A DNA stretch of 49,355 bases from Pirellula staleyi DSM 6068 (GCA_945875845.1 CAMCMB010000052.1:1-49355), one strand, 5' to 3'; positions 33,945 to 41,984 are shown, numbered from the stretch's first letter. Made by a program: numbers and translations. The notes: generated from the letters alone by a model not told the origin.

Positions 33945-34816
33945 GCAACCATCGTTTTGACGAAAGAAAATTCCGGATCAAAGAGGGCGAGTCCATCAAA
34001 CTCCGCAATATCTCGACCAGCGCGGGTGATGAGCTTGCCAAGAAGCAAGGCGTTGACGCATTGACCGTGGACAATGCCGCCCTTCAAGAATCGCAGAACC
34101 GATTATTCGCCGCAGGACAACAATCCCTGTTGATTGTCTTGCAGGGGATGGATGCGTCCGGGAAAGACGGGACGGTTCGGCATGTGATCAGTGGAGTCAA
34201 CCCGCAGGGCTGTCGCATCTATGGCTTTCGTGCACCCAACTCGGAAGAGTTGCAACATCATTTTTTATGGCGTCCGATGCGTTTCTTGCCGGCACGCGGA
34301 ATGATCTCCATTTTCAATCGCTCGTACTACGAAGAAGTCATAGTCGTTCGCGTTCATCCGGAGTTTCTCAGCCCGCAAAACCTACCACCTTACAAAAAGC
34401 TCAGCGACCTGTGGCTTCGCCGTTACGAAGAAATCCGAGTCTTTGAACAAGTGCTTTTGAACAGCGGAACGAGTGTGCTGAAATTCTTCCTGCATGTTTC
34501 TAAAGACGAACAGAAAGCCAGGATGTTGGAACGCTTGACTCAGCCATCCAAGAGATGGAAATTCAATGAGAATGATCTGGAGGAACGGAAGCTCTGGGAT
34601 AAGTATGAACAAGCCATTGAGGATGCGTTGCCAGCAACAAGCACAAAATCGGCCCCTTGGTACGTTATTCCCGCAGACGACAAATGGTACGCTCGAGCGG
34701 CCATTGCAGACATCATCGCAGCTCACCTAGAATCGTTAGGTCTAGAATATCCCAAGGTTTCCGAAGAGGACGAAGCGAAATTTGCATTGCTGGCCGAACA
34801 GCTCAAGAATGAGTGA
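33941..34816 (+). CDS. ppk2: Polyphosphate kinase 2 family protein
   Basis: A 291-residue enzyme of the PPK2 family, which uses inorganic polyphosphate to phosphorylate nucleoside mono- or diphosphates. The P-loop is LQGMDASGKDGTVR near residue 66, the Walker B-type loop is IFNRSYYEEVIVVRVH near residue 125, and the lid has RLTQPSKRWKFNENDLEER. The sequence is of the single-domain type. It starts with the ATG at 33941, which overlaps the nadC stop (ATGA), so translation is coupled; the longer reading from 33926 is rejected. NadC uses PRPP and releases pyrophosphate, so a nucleotide-charging partner is plausible. Whether the preferred acceptor is AMP, ADP or GDP cannot be told here. Confidence 0.9.
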   Translation: MSNHRFDERKFRIKEGESIKLRNISTSAGDELAKKQGVDALTVDNAALQESQNRLFAAGQQSLLIVLQGMDASGKDGTVRHVISGVNPQGCRIYGFRAPNSEELQHHFLWRPMRFLPARGMISIFNRSYYEEVIVVRVHPEFLSPQNLPPYKKLSDLWLRRYEEIRVFEQVLLNSGTSVLKFFLHVSKDEQKARMLERLTQPSKRWKFNENDLEERKLWDKYEQAIEDALPATSTKSAPWYVIPADDKWYARAAIADIIAAHLESLGLEYPKVSEEDEAKFALLAEQLKNE

Positions 34817-34828
34817 TCGACTCGCCTT

Positions 34829-34949
34829 AGGCGAGCGGCAGTTCAAAAACTACCAGTCATAACCCGAAACGTGAGTGAGGGACCAGCGAAATTATCCCTC
34901 GCTAACGCGCTAACGCGTCGGGTTGGGATAACGCAAGCCGCCGCTCGCC
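34829..34949. repeat. Palindromic repeat family C, copy 2
   Basis: Same order as copy 1: gcgagcggcag..., cataacccgaaacgtgagtg, agggaccagcgaaattatccct, then ctaacgcg units and cgggttgggat. It ends directly against the transaldolase stop (34950-34952). Confidence 0.85.
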
Positions 34950-36005
34950 TTAACGCGTTAGTAGACTGCGTTTTTCTTGAATGGTTTGAATCAATTGCTT
35001 TTGGGGTGCGACGAATTTAGCGACCCCCTGCTCCATAAGTGTCTTTTCTAAATGCGGCACATCGACTGCTGCATCCAGTTCCTTGGAAAGAGACTCGCTG
35101 GGCATCGCATCCACTTGCCGGGTAAACATTTGACCGCTTGTCGAAACCAAGGCGTTGGTGTCAGGTGGGTTGGTTTGGATATCCGAACCTGCCAATGCGG
35201 CCACATATTTCCAAGGTGAATCGGCGGCACTCTTGGTTCCCGTGCTCGCGAAAATGATTTCTTGCTTGAGGGGCGTTGGATTTGCTTTCCAGAATTCTTG
35301 ATTTGCGCTCCAAATTCGCTTGGCATTGAGAATGCCATAAAGACCTTGCGACGCAGGTGAAAGCTGCTTGCAGTTGTCGGCCGTGTATTGATCGATGCGT
35401 GAAACGAAGATGCTGTAGACACTTTTGAATTGGCTCAACGACTTGCGACGTTTCGCACCTCGCCAAACAGCATCCCTCGCAAGGTTATATTGTCGCATGG
35501 TAAAAATGAGGGTGACGTTGAGTGTCACGCCCGCCGCTGCCAGTTCTTCTAAGGCATCCAGTCCAGCTGGCGTCGCCGGTACCTTGATCATTCGATTATC
35601 CTGTCCAGCCGCCCATTGCTTGCCCAGCGATATGTATTTTTCAACCCGTTGCGTGTGCGGCATATCCACCTCGGGGTCTTCCAGCAACGGATCCAATTCG
35701 AAACTAACCCAGCCAGCGTTTCCTTGGGTGCGTTGCCAAATGGGATAGAAAGATTTTTGAGCTTCGCGTACGAGTTCGTCTGTGAGATTCCAGGCAATCG
35801 TTAAGTCATCTTGCCCAAGAGCAATGTAGTTTGCGATGGACGAGTCGAATCGCCCACTGCGAATCAAACTTGACACAATGATCGGGTTGCTGGTCGCCCC
35901 CACGGCTCCCCACGCCAGGTTTTGGGCGACAAGTGTGGGGTCAACCGAGTCCAAGTAGAGGTTCGTGCCGCTGTCAATTAGCGATTGAATCGATGAATTA
36001 CTCAT
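34950..36005 (-). CDS. tal: Transaldolase
   Basis: Class I aldolase that moves a three-carbon dihydroxyacetone unit between sugar phosphates in the pentose phosphate pathway. The 351 residues match the long transaldolase form. NLAWGAVGATSNPIIVSSLI near residue 28 includes the conserved TSNP, and the Schiff-base Lys is in NRMIKVPATPAGL around residue 140. IFVSRIDQYT follows. It is read on the minus strand between ppk2 and threonine aldolase with no tight neighbour. The stop abuts repeat C2 exactly, so the repeat arrived, or was trimmed, at the gene end. Confidence 0.93.
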   Translation of the reverse strand: MSNSSIQSLIDSGTNLYLDSVDPTLVAQNLAWGAVGATSNPIIVSSLIRSGRFDSSIANYIALGQDDLTIAWNLTDELVREAQKSFYPIWQRTQGNAGWVSFELDPLLEDPEVDMPHTQRVEKYISLGKQWAAGQDNRMIKVPATPAGLDALEELAAAGVTLNVTLIFTMRQYNLARDAVWRGAKRRKSLSQFKSVYSIFVSRIDQYTADNCKQLSPASQGLYGILNAKRIWSANQEFWKANPTPLKQEIIFASTGTKSAADSPWKYVAALAGSDIQTNPPDTNALVSTSGQMFTRQVDAMPSESLSKELDAAVDVPHLEKTLMEQGVAKFVAPQKQLIQTIQEKRSLLTR

Positions 36006-36094
36006 GCAGTTTCCCTGTGCTTTGAACGATAGGTGCTGTTGAAAGGAAATCGATATAGTAAGCTTTTGCCGATTCCTAAAATATCCCGCATGTC

Positions 36095-36234
36095 GAGCGG
36101 GCTGTTGATTTCGTGTTTTCGGAGCCGTATTTGGTCTAACCGTTGGCCGTAGGCGAATAGTAATGATACCAAGAACGCAATGGTACCAAGTACGCCTGCG
36201 GCTGACTAGGAAACAATGACATCAACAAGCCCCC
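36095..36234. repeat. Composite repeat with family A ends and another core
   Basis: The ends gagcgggctgttgattt (left) and catcaacaagccccc (right) match family A termini, but the middle lacks the gacggact palindromes and instead holds gccgtaggcg ... cgcctgcggc, a different inverted arm pair. It lies between transaldolase and threonine aldolase, divergently transcribed, in a 268-base gap with no gene. Confidence 0.65.
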
Positions 36235-36273
36235 AGGTTTCGGGCGCCCCCTAACGAAATGTTTGAAACGAAA

Positions 36274-37317
36274 ATGCAATTGATCGATTTACGCAGCGAT
36301 ACCGTAACGAAACCGTCGGAAGGCATGAGGGCAGCAATGCTGGCTGCACCAGTCGGAGATGACGTCATCGACATCGACCCAACGGTCGTAGCCCTTCAAG
36401 AACGCATTGCCGGTTTGCTTGGTAAAGAAGCGGCCATTTTCATGCCTAGCGGAACCATGACCAACCAAATTGCGTTGCGGGTCCATTGCAGCCCTGGCGA
36501 TGAATTCCTTTGCGAATCGGGTTGCCATATCTACAACTACGAACAGGGTGGGTTCGCCCAACTGAGTGGACTTGTCGCAAAGACCATTACAGGGCAACAC
36601 GGATTGTTGGATGTTGAACAATTGGAAGGTACCGTGCGGCCAGACAATGAACACCTGGTTCACACACGCCTTCTTTGCATTGAAAACACCCATAATCGAG
36701 GGGCGGGTAAAGTCTATTCGCTGTCGCGAATCCAGTCGCTCTGCGAATGGGCTCATTCGGCTGGCCTTCGAACGCACATGGACGGTGCTAGGTTGTTCAA
36801 CGCAAGTGTGGCCACCGGAGTTTCGTTGGAAGCCTACTCCGAACCGTTCGATTCGATAAGCGTTTGTTTCAGCAAGGGACTGGGGGCGCCTATCGGTTCT
36901 TGTTTGGTTGGCTCGCGAGAATTCATCAGCAAAGCCCGTCGAGCTCGTAAGTTATTTGGGGGCGGCATGCGGCAAGTCGGTTTTATCGCAGCAGGTGCGC
37001 TATTCGCGCTTGAGCATCAAATGGTTCGCCTAACCGAAGATCACAAACATGCACGTCTGCTCGCAGCCGCCGTCGACGAATGCAAATCGTTTCAATTGGC
37101 CGATAAAGTTCCCGACACGAACATCGTGATTTTTCATGTCGACAAAAAATTGGGGACAGCCATTCAATTGACCGAATCGCTTAAGCAAGACGGAATACTT
37201 GCCTTGCCTTTTGGGCCGCAAAGCGTTCGGCTTGTAACGCATCATGATGTTTCGCTTCACCAAATCGAGCAAGCATGCGACGTGCTGCGCGGCCATGCTC
37301 GATCCGCAGGTGGATGA
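36274..37317 (+). CDS. ltaE: Low-specificity L-threonine aldolase
   Basis: PLP enzyme that splits threonine or allo-threonine to glycine and acetaldehyde. I place the start at 36274 (MQLIDLRSDT), where the family normally begins; an in-frame ATG at 36259 adds five residues. The 347 residues include IDLRSDTVTKPSEGMRAAM, KEAAIFMPSGTMTNQIALR (phosphate-binding loop), and the PLP-Lys in VCFSKGLGAPIGS around residue 200. HMDGARLFNA is also conserved. Length and order are normal. It is followed by a 670-base gap before nrdJ. Confidence 0.93.
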   Translation: MQLIDLRSDTVTKPSEGMRAAMLAAPVGDDVIDIDPTVVALQERIAGLLGKEAAIFMPSGTMTNQIALRVHCSPGDEFLCESGCHIYNYEQGGFAQLSGLVAKTITGQHGLLDVEQLEGTVRPDNEHLVHTRLLCIENTHNRGAGKVYSLSRIQSLCEWAHSAGLRTHMDGARLFNASVATGVSLEAYSEPFDSISVCFSKGLGAPIGSCLVGSREFISKARRARKLFGGGMRQVGFIAAGALFALEHQMVRLTEDHKHARLLAAAVDECKSFQLADKVPDTNIVIFHVDKKLGTAIQLTESLKQDGILALPFGPQSVRLVTHHDVSLHQIEQACDVLRGHARSAGG

Positions 37318-37338
37318 CAACGCTACAAGACAGTCTCT

Positions 37339-37445
37339 ACCTCAATCGATTGCGACCTCAATCGATGGCGACTCCTCGTCTCTCCAACACCGCACCTCTG
37401 CGTTCCATGTCAAACGGGAACGCAGCTTCAAACGGGAACGCAGCC
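37339..37445. repeat. Two tandem duplications before nrdJ
   Basis: A 16-bp unit (acctcaatcgattgcg, then acctcaatcgatggcg; 37339-37370) and an 18-bp unit (tcaaacgggaacgcagc plus t/c; 37410-37427 and 37428-37445). The stretch 37318-37680 otherwise shows no clear gene. A 49-codon ORF from the ATG at 37365 to 37514 passes through the second duplication in frame (SNGNAA twice) and could be a micropeptide, with weak support. Confidence 0.6.
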
Positions 37446-37685
37446 CTTTTTCGCACCTTCGATGGACGCTTGCACGAATTCGTCCATGGTTTTTCTTGCT
37501 CGAAAAGTTTTTGAGTTTTTTTTGGCGTGACCAACCGTGTCACGGGCCTCGTTAACATTTTCTTAACCCTAGCCGCAATCGTAAGTTAGCGACAGCTTGA
37601 CATTGAAAAATGCCAAGGTGGTCTTTTCTGCCGTTGGTTCCAAAGCACGAACTGACAAGCATTTGCGCGCACCGAAACGGAAAAT

Positions 37686-37713
37686 TTGACAGAGGATTTA
37701 GAATCGATACACT
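37686..37713 (+). promoter_or_regulatory. Candidate nrdJ promoter
   Basis: TTGACA (37686-37691), 16-base spacer, then TACACT (37708-37713), a good sigma-70 match. It would give a leader of about 270 bases before the nrdJ start at 37991. Confidence 0.45.
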
Positions 37714-37806
37714 GTTCGTGAATGACGCAACATGTTGTGCAAGCAAACCCGAGGTATACTACCTATAGTGGTTTGTAGGCTCCATGCTACGTGGACGAAC
37801 TTGCCT

Positions 37807-37890
37807 TCCGACCGGGGTGAGCGATGCCACGGCAATGCGTCGGAGTCTTCAAATTTGGGTACGAAACCCGGTCGCAATGGATTTTTTCTT
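37807..37890 (+). ncRNA. Structured leader RNA candidate upstream of nrdJ
   Basis: Two helices that cannot coexist: tccgac (37807-37812) with gtcgga (37839-37844), or cgaccggg (37809-37816) with cccggtcg (37867-37874), eight perfect pairs. The second is followed after six bases by a T-rich run (attttttctttt). This arrangement is that of a switch or attenuator. A conserved nrdJ RNA motif is known from other bacteria, but I cannot check whether this belongs to it. No B12-box match to the usual cobalamin riboswitch is seen. Confidence 0.4.
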
Positions 37891-37990
37891 TTCAACGTAG
37901 CAAGGCAGCTCAATTGGTCGCGGGACCCCATCGCTGCTTTCAAACTCATCACCACCCTATCGGAATTTATTCGAGGAGTCTTACGAGCGT

Positions 37991-40987
37991 ATGGCAACAG
38001 TAGAAATGGGACGCGAGCGTCGCAACAAGTCTCGCACAACGCATGAAGCACGCGGCAATCGCAGCGGACTGAAAATTGAGAGCCGGTTCTGCCCCGCCGA
38101 TGTGGCAAGCCCTTTCGATACTGTTCAATGGGAAACTCGCAGCGCTGCCATTAAAGACGAGAGCGGCAAAGTCCTCTTCGAGCAAACCAATTGTGAAATC
38201 CCTTCCGATTGGAGTCAGTTGGCGACCAACGTGGTTGTTAGCAAGTACTTCTACGGCGATCCATCCAATGTCGACGAGCGCGAGCGTTCGGTTCGACAAT
38301 TGATCCATCGTGTTACTCGCACGATTGCAGATTGGGGTATCGCAGACGGTTACTTTGATACCGCCGAAGATGGCGAAAGATTCTATCGTGATTTGAGCTG
38401 GTTGTGCCTGCACCAACACGGCGCTTTCAATTCGCCCGTTTGGTTTAATGTAGGACTGTATCAGCAATACAACGTGACTGGGACGAAGTGCAATTGGCAC
38501 TACAACGTAGAATCGGGCCAAGTCGAGCAACCCGAGAACCCCTACGAGTATCCACAAGGTTCCGCATGTTTTATCCAGAGTGTCGATGACAACATGGAGG
38601 ACATCATGCGCCTCGCAACGAGCGAAGCCATGTTGTTTAAGTTCGGTTCGGGCACCGGGACCGATCTTTCTACGATCCGCAGCAGCCGTGAAAAACTTTC
38701 CGGCGGAGGTAAGCCAAGTGGACCTCTCTCGTTTATGCGAGTTTACGATCAAATCGCGGCAGTGGTAAAGTCCGGTGGCAAGACCCGGCGGGCTGCCAAG
38801 ATGCAATCGCTCAAGGTTTGGCATCCGGACATCATGGAATTCGTCGAATGCAAGTGGAAGGAAGAACAGAAAGCCCATGCGCTCATTCGCGAAGGCTACG
38901 AATCCAACTTCAACGGCGAAGCCTATTCGTCGGTGATGTTCCAAAACGCAAACTTGTCGGTGCGAGTCACCGATGAATTCATGCAAGCCGTTGCAGAAAA
39001 CAAAGTTTGGAAGACTCGCTGGGTGAGCGACAAGTGCGATATCGAATCGCCAACCTACCAAGCCAAAGACATTCTGACGCGAATGTCGCAATGCGCTTGG
39101 CACTGCGGTGATCCAGGTGTTCAATACGATACGACCATCAACAAATGGCATACTTGTCCCAACAGCGGTCGCATCAACGCCAGCAACCCTTGCTCGGAAT
39201 ACATGTTCCTCGACAACACCGCATGCAATTTGTCCTCGATCAATTTGATGAAGTATCGTCGCGACGATGGATCGTTTGATGCGGAAGGCTTTTCGGCGAC
39301 CTGCCGGCTGTTCTTTATCGCGCAAGAAATCCTGATCGACCATGCGAGTTATCCAACGGATCGAATCGCCCACAACAGCCATTTGTTCCGACCTCTTGGA
39401 TTGGGTTACTCCAACATCGGCTCGCTGATCATGACGAGCGGTGCACCTTACGATTCGCCAGCCGGGCATTCGATGTGCGGTGCGATCACCGCGTTGCTTC
39501 ATGGTGCTGCCAACCTCGCAAGCGCCGAAATCGCTGGAGTTGTCGGTCCCTTTGCAGAGTATCCGGACAATGCCGAACCCATGCTTCGTGTCATGCAAAT
39601 GCACCGCAATGCAGTGGAACAAATCGATCCAAGCGGACCATCGTATCTCAAGGATGCCGCTCGCAACGTCTGGGACAAAGTCCTGGAACTTGGAACCCGC
39701 AACGGTTTCCGAAATGCACAAGCGACCGTACTTGCCCCCACTGGAACCATCAGTTTCATGATGGATTGCGATACGACTGGGGTGGAACCAGATATCGCCT
39801 TGGTCAAGTACAAGCAGTTGGCCGGTGGTGGCATGCTCAAGATTTTGAATCGCTCGGTTTCGCTGGGTTTAAGGAATCTTGGCTACAGTCCCGGACAAAT
39901 CGTCGAGATCGAGAAGTTCATTGCAGAAAAAGACACGATCGAGGGAGCGCCTCACGTCAAGAATGAGCACTTACCGGTATTCGACTGCGCTTTTACGCCA
40001 GCCAATGGCACGCGAAGTATTCGGTGGCAAGCGCACGTGGAAATGATGGCTGCAGCACAACCTTTCTTGTCTGGCGCAATCAGCAAAACAGTGAACATGC
40101 CGACGAATAGCACCGTGGACGATATCGCCCAAGCTTACTTCTGGGGCTGGGAATTGGGACTGAAAGCGATCGCTATTTATCGCGACGGATCCAAGCAGAG
40201 CCAACCACTTTCCACCAAGAGCGAAGGCCAAAAAGCGGAGGACGCCGCAGCCGCTTCCGTCGTTGAGAAGATTGTGTACAAGCCGCGTCGCGAACGTCTG
40301 CCAGACACCCGCAATTCAGTTACACACAAATTCAGCATCAGCGGTCACGAGGGTTACTTCAACGTGGGCCTCTATCCAGACGGTCGCCCCGGCGAAGTTT
40401 TCATCACCATGGCCAAAGAAGGGAGCACGATCGGTGGTTTGATGGATAGCTTTGGTACGGCCATTTCCATCTCATTGCAGTACGGCGTGCCGTTGGAGGT
40501 CCTCGTCAACAAGTTTAGCCATACTCGATTCGAGCCAATGGGGCATACAACTAACCCCGATATTCGGATCGCAAAGAGTTTGGTCGACTACATCTTCCGT
40601 TGGCTAGGATTGACCTTCCTCGAAGGATATCGTGAAGAGCACAAGGCAAAAGCGGATTTAATGGCCACGCCAAAATCGGATGCAGGTTCAACTCCGGTGG
40701 TCAAAGTCAAAAGCAGTTTGACATCCACGCCCGTCAACGGAAATGGTGCTGAGCTCGCAACACAAAGCAGCGGGTACACCAAAGCACGATTTATCGGACT
40801 TGGTGATACCGTTGAAATGCCATCCAGTGGCAGCAGCCCATCCGGTTCGAAAGCCGAATCTCGCGGTGGCCAGTTTGCGGGCTTCCAAAGTGATGCCCCG
40901 AGCTGCGACAATTGCGGGTCGATCACCGTCCGAAGCGGTAACTGCTATCTGTGTTACAACTGCGGTAATAGCCTCGGCTGCAGCTAG
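37991..40987 (+). CDS. nrdJ: Vitamin B12-dependent ribonucleotide reductase (class II)
   Basis: A 998-residue class II ribonucleotide reductase that makes deoxyribonucleotides using adenosylcobalamin, independent of oxygen. An N-terminal segment of about 60 residues precedes the alpha/beta barrel. Characteristic stretches are FGSGTGTDLSTIRSS near residue 220, NPCSEYMFLDNTACNLSSIN near residue 400 (with the conserved Cys and Asn/Glu of the active site), LAPTGTISFMMDCD near residue 580 and PTNSTVDDIAQAYFWGWELG near residue 705. The C-terminus ends in a Cys-rich tail (CDNC and CYLCYNC) that delivers electrons from thioredoxin. Length fits the long NrdJ type. Its leader is about 270 bases and structured. 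Confidence 0.96.
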   Translation: MATVEMGRERRNKSRTTHEARGNRSGLKIESRFCPADVASPFDTVQWETRSAAIKDESGKVLFEQTNCEIPSDWSQLATNVVVSKYFYGDPSNVDERERSVRQLIHRVTRTIADWGIADGYFDTAEDGERFYRDLSWLCLHQHGAFNSPVWFNVGLYQQYNVTGTKCNWHYNVESGQVEQPENPYEYPQGSACFIQSVDDNMEDIMRLATSEAMLFKFGSGTGTDLSTIRSSREKLSGGGKPSGPLSFMRVYDQIAAVVKSGGKTRRAAKMQSLKVWHPDIMEFVECKWKEEQKAHALIREGYESNFNGEAYSSVMFQNANLSVRVTDEFMQAVAENKVWKTRWVSDKCDIESPTYQAKDILTRMSQCAWHCGDPGVQYDTTINKWHTCPNSGRINASNPCSEYMFLDNTACNLSSINLMKYRRDDGSFDAEGFSATCRLFFIAQEILIDHASYPTDRIAHNSHLFRPLGLGYSNIGSLIMTSGAPYDSPAGHSMCGAITALLHGAANLASAEIAGVVGPFAEYPDNAEPMLRVMQMHRNAVEQIDPSGPSYLKDAARNVWDKVLELGTRNGFRNAQATVLAPTGTISFMMDCDTTGVEPDIALVKYKQLAGGGMLKILNRSVSLGLRNLGYSPGQIVEIEKFIAEKDTIEGAPHVKNEHLPVFDCAFTPANGTRSIRWQAHVEMMAAAQPFLSGAISKTVNMPTNSTVDDIAQAYFWGWELGLKAIAIYRDGSKQSQPLSTKSEGQKAEDAAAASVVEKIVYKPRRERLPDTRNSVTHKFSISGHEGYFNVGLYPDGRPGEVFITMAKEGSTIGGLMDSFGTAISISLQYGVPLEVLVNKFSHTRFEPMGHTTNPDIRIAKSLVDYIFRWLGLTFLEGYREEHKAKADLMATPKSDAGSTPVVKVKSSLTSTPVNGNGAELATQSSGYTKARFIGLGDTVEMPSSGSSPSGSKAESRGGQFAGFQSDAPSCDNCGSITVRSGNCYLCYNCGNSLGCS

Positions 40988-41020
40988 ACCATCTGCAACG
41001 GCCGCGACAACGTCGTCATT

Positions 41021-41049
41021 CTCGTTCCCAAGAATCGCTTGGGAACGAG
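41021..41049. terminator. Hairpin after nrdJ
   Basis: Twelve perfect pairs, ctcgttcccaag (41021-41032) and cttgggaacgag (41038-41049), close a aatcg loop, 34 bases past the nrdJ stop. No T run follows, so it could be a repeat of the palindromic kind rather than a rho-independent terminator. Confidence 0.45.
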
Positions 41050-41153
41050 CTCTTCGTTGTGCGACGCTCCGCGTCGCACGAATTCACGACAACCCAGACG
41101 GCGGAGCGTCGTGCAACGCACAAATGCACGACGGCGGAGCGTCGTGCAACGAA
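41050..41153. repeat. Palindromic repeat family D, copy 2
   Basis: gcgacgctccgcgtcgc followed by two direct copies of the arm ggcggagcgtcgtgcaacg (about 41100-41118 and 41133-41151), with ends matching copy 1 (cttcgttgtgcg). It lies between the convergent nrdJ and rsmD genes and ends two to three bases before the rsmD stop. Confidence 0.8.
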
Positions 41154-41155
41154 CG

Positions 41156-41755
41156 CTACTTTTCAGCGACGGCCATTCGGGCTGGGCGGTAGAGGCGAAT
41201 GTCCCAGTCGATCCCTTCAGGCAAAAGGTCCAAAGGCGTGGCTTCCTCAAGTTCTACGGCGAACAAGGAACCCACTGGAGCTGCATTCCACCAGAGTTCC
41301 AACATCGACTTCAATTTTTGGCCGTCCGACTCCCAAAGAGCATACGGGGGACTACAGAAAAGAACCCAAATTTGTTCGGGACGGAGTTTAAATCGTTCGC
41401 AATTGGCTGGCAAGCCGCTCGACCATTCGATCACATCCGTTTGCACGACCTCAATTTTGTCTGAGATTCCAAGCGATTTTGCATTGTTTTGAATTTCGCG
41501 TGTGGCAGACTTGAGAATCTCAAACACGATTCCTTTGGCGGCTCCTCGCGAAACCGTTTCGAAAGCCAAAACTGCAGTTCCTGCAAATAAATCGAATGCA
41601 ATCGCGTCCGGAAACTTACCCCCGAGTAAACTCATGACGGCTTCTCGCGTACGATCTTTCATTGGGCGAGTTCTCGGGTCGACTGCAAATTTAATTTTGC
41701 GGGTTCGCAGGTTCCCGGAAATGATCCTAAGTGTGGTCGTTTCCAAGTTAAGCAC
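41156..41755 (-). CDS. rsmD: 16S rRNA guanine-N2-methyltransferase RsmD
   Basis: RsmD methylates G966 of 16S rRNA. The 199-residue protein has the RsmD N-terminus (LRIISGNLRTRKIKF ... TRPMKDRTREAVMSLLG) and the SAM-binding motif AFDLFAGTAVLAFE near residue 50. Motif IV, which is normally DPPY or NPPY, reads CSPPY near residue 133, with Ser for the acidic/amide residue. It starts with GTG (41755), preceded by AAGGA, and overlaps the stop of a Cys-rich small ORF at 41748-41984 by eight bases (GTGCTTAA). The gene is adjacent to and convergent with nrdJ. Confidence 0.88.
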   Translation of the reverse strand: MLNLETTTLRIISGNLRTRKIKFAVDPRTRPMKDRTREAVMSLLGGKFPDAIAFDLFAGTAVLAFETVSRGAAKGIVFEILKSATREIQNNAKSLGISDKIEVVQTDVIEWSSGLPANCERFKLRPEQIWVLFCSPPYALWESDGQKLKSMLELWWNAAPVGSLFAVELEEATPLDLLPEGIDWDIRLYRPARMAVAEK

Positions 41756-41984
41756 TGTCCTTTAGAGTTTTAGCGTCGCCAAATTGTATTTTTTTCCCAT
41801 CCGGATCATACAGAGTATGCCAACCGCCACATTCCATCCAGTCCTTCGTTCCTTGAATCAGCCATGCGGTCCAACCGCATTTCCAACAAGGTTGATTGAT
41901 TTGCTCACCGCTCGATTCGCCGCAGTGGTGGGCTTCGCCCTGGCCGTCAACGTCTGCTCGTTCGCTTCGGTGAGTCTTGCTCAA
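41748..41984 (-). CDS. Probable small zinc-ribbon protein
   Basis: A 78-residue ORF that reads from a TTG at 41984 (GGAAGG seven bases upstream on this strand) to a TAA inside the rsmD start. The C-terminal 46 residues look like a genuine zinc-binding domain: INQPCWKCGWTAWLIQGTKD then WMECGGWHTLYDPDGKKI, with CxxC and a further Cys. The first 30 residues are polar. Coding evidence is the motif quality and the start-stop overlap with rsmD; the antisense overlap with the cyclophilin signal peptide argues caution. An internal ATG would give only a 29-residue fragment without the CxxC. No exact family is named. Confidence 0.42.
   Translation of the reverse strand: MSKTHRSERADVDGQGEAHHCGESSGEQINQPCWKCGWTAWLIQGTKDWMECGGWHTLYDPDGKKIQFGDAKTLKDSA

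Noticed and set aside
37560-37990. Classical cobalamin riboswitch before nrdJ
   Set aside because: I could not find the conserved B12 box or its flanking core; the leader is structured but different.
37967-39721. A 584-codon open frame on the minus strand
   Set aside because: It lies wholly antisense to nrdJ, whose frame has clear class II reductase motifs; the translation shows no family-like order.
41039-41464. Plus-strand ORF after nrdJ
   Set aside because: The start is repeat D and the rest is antisense to rsmD.
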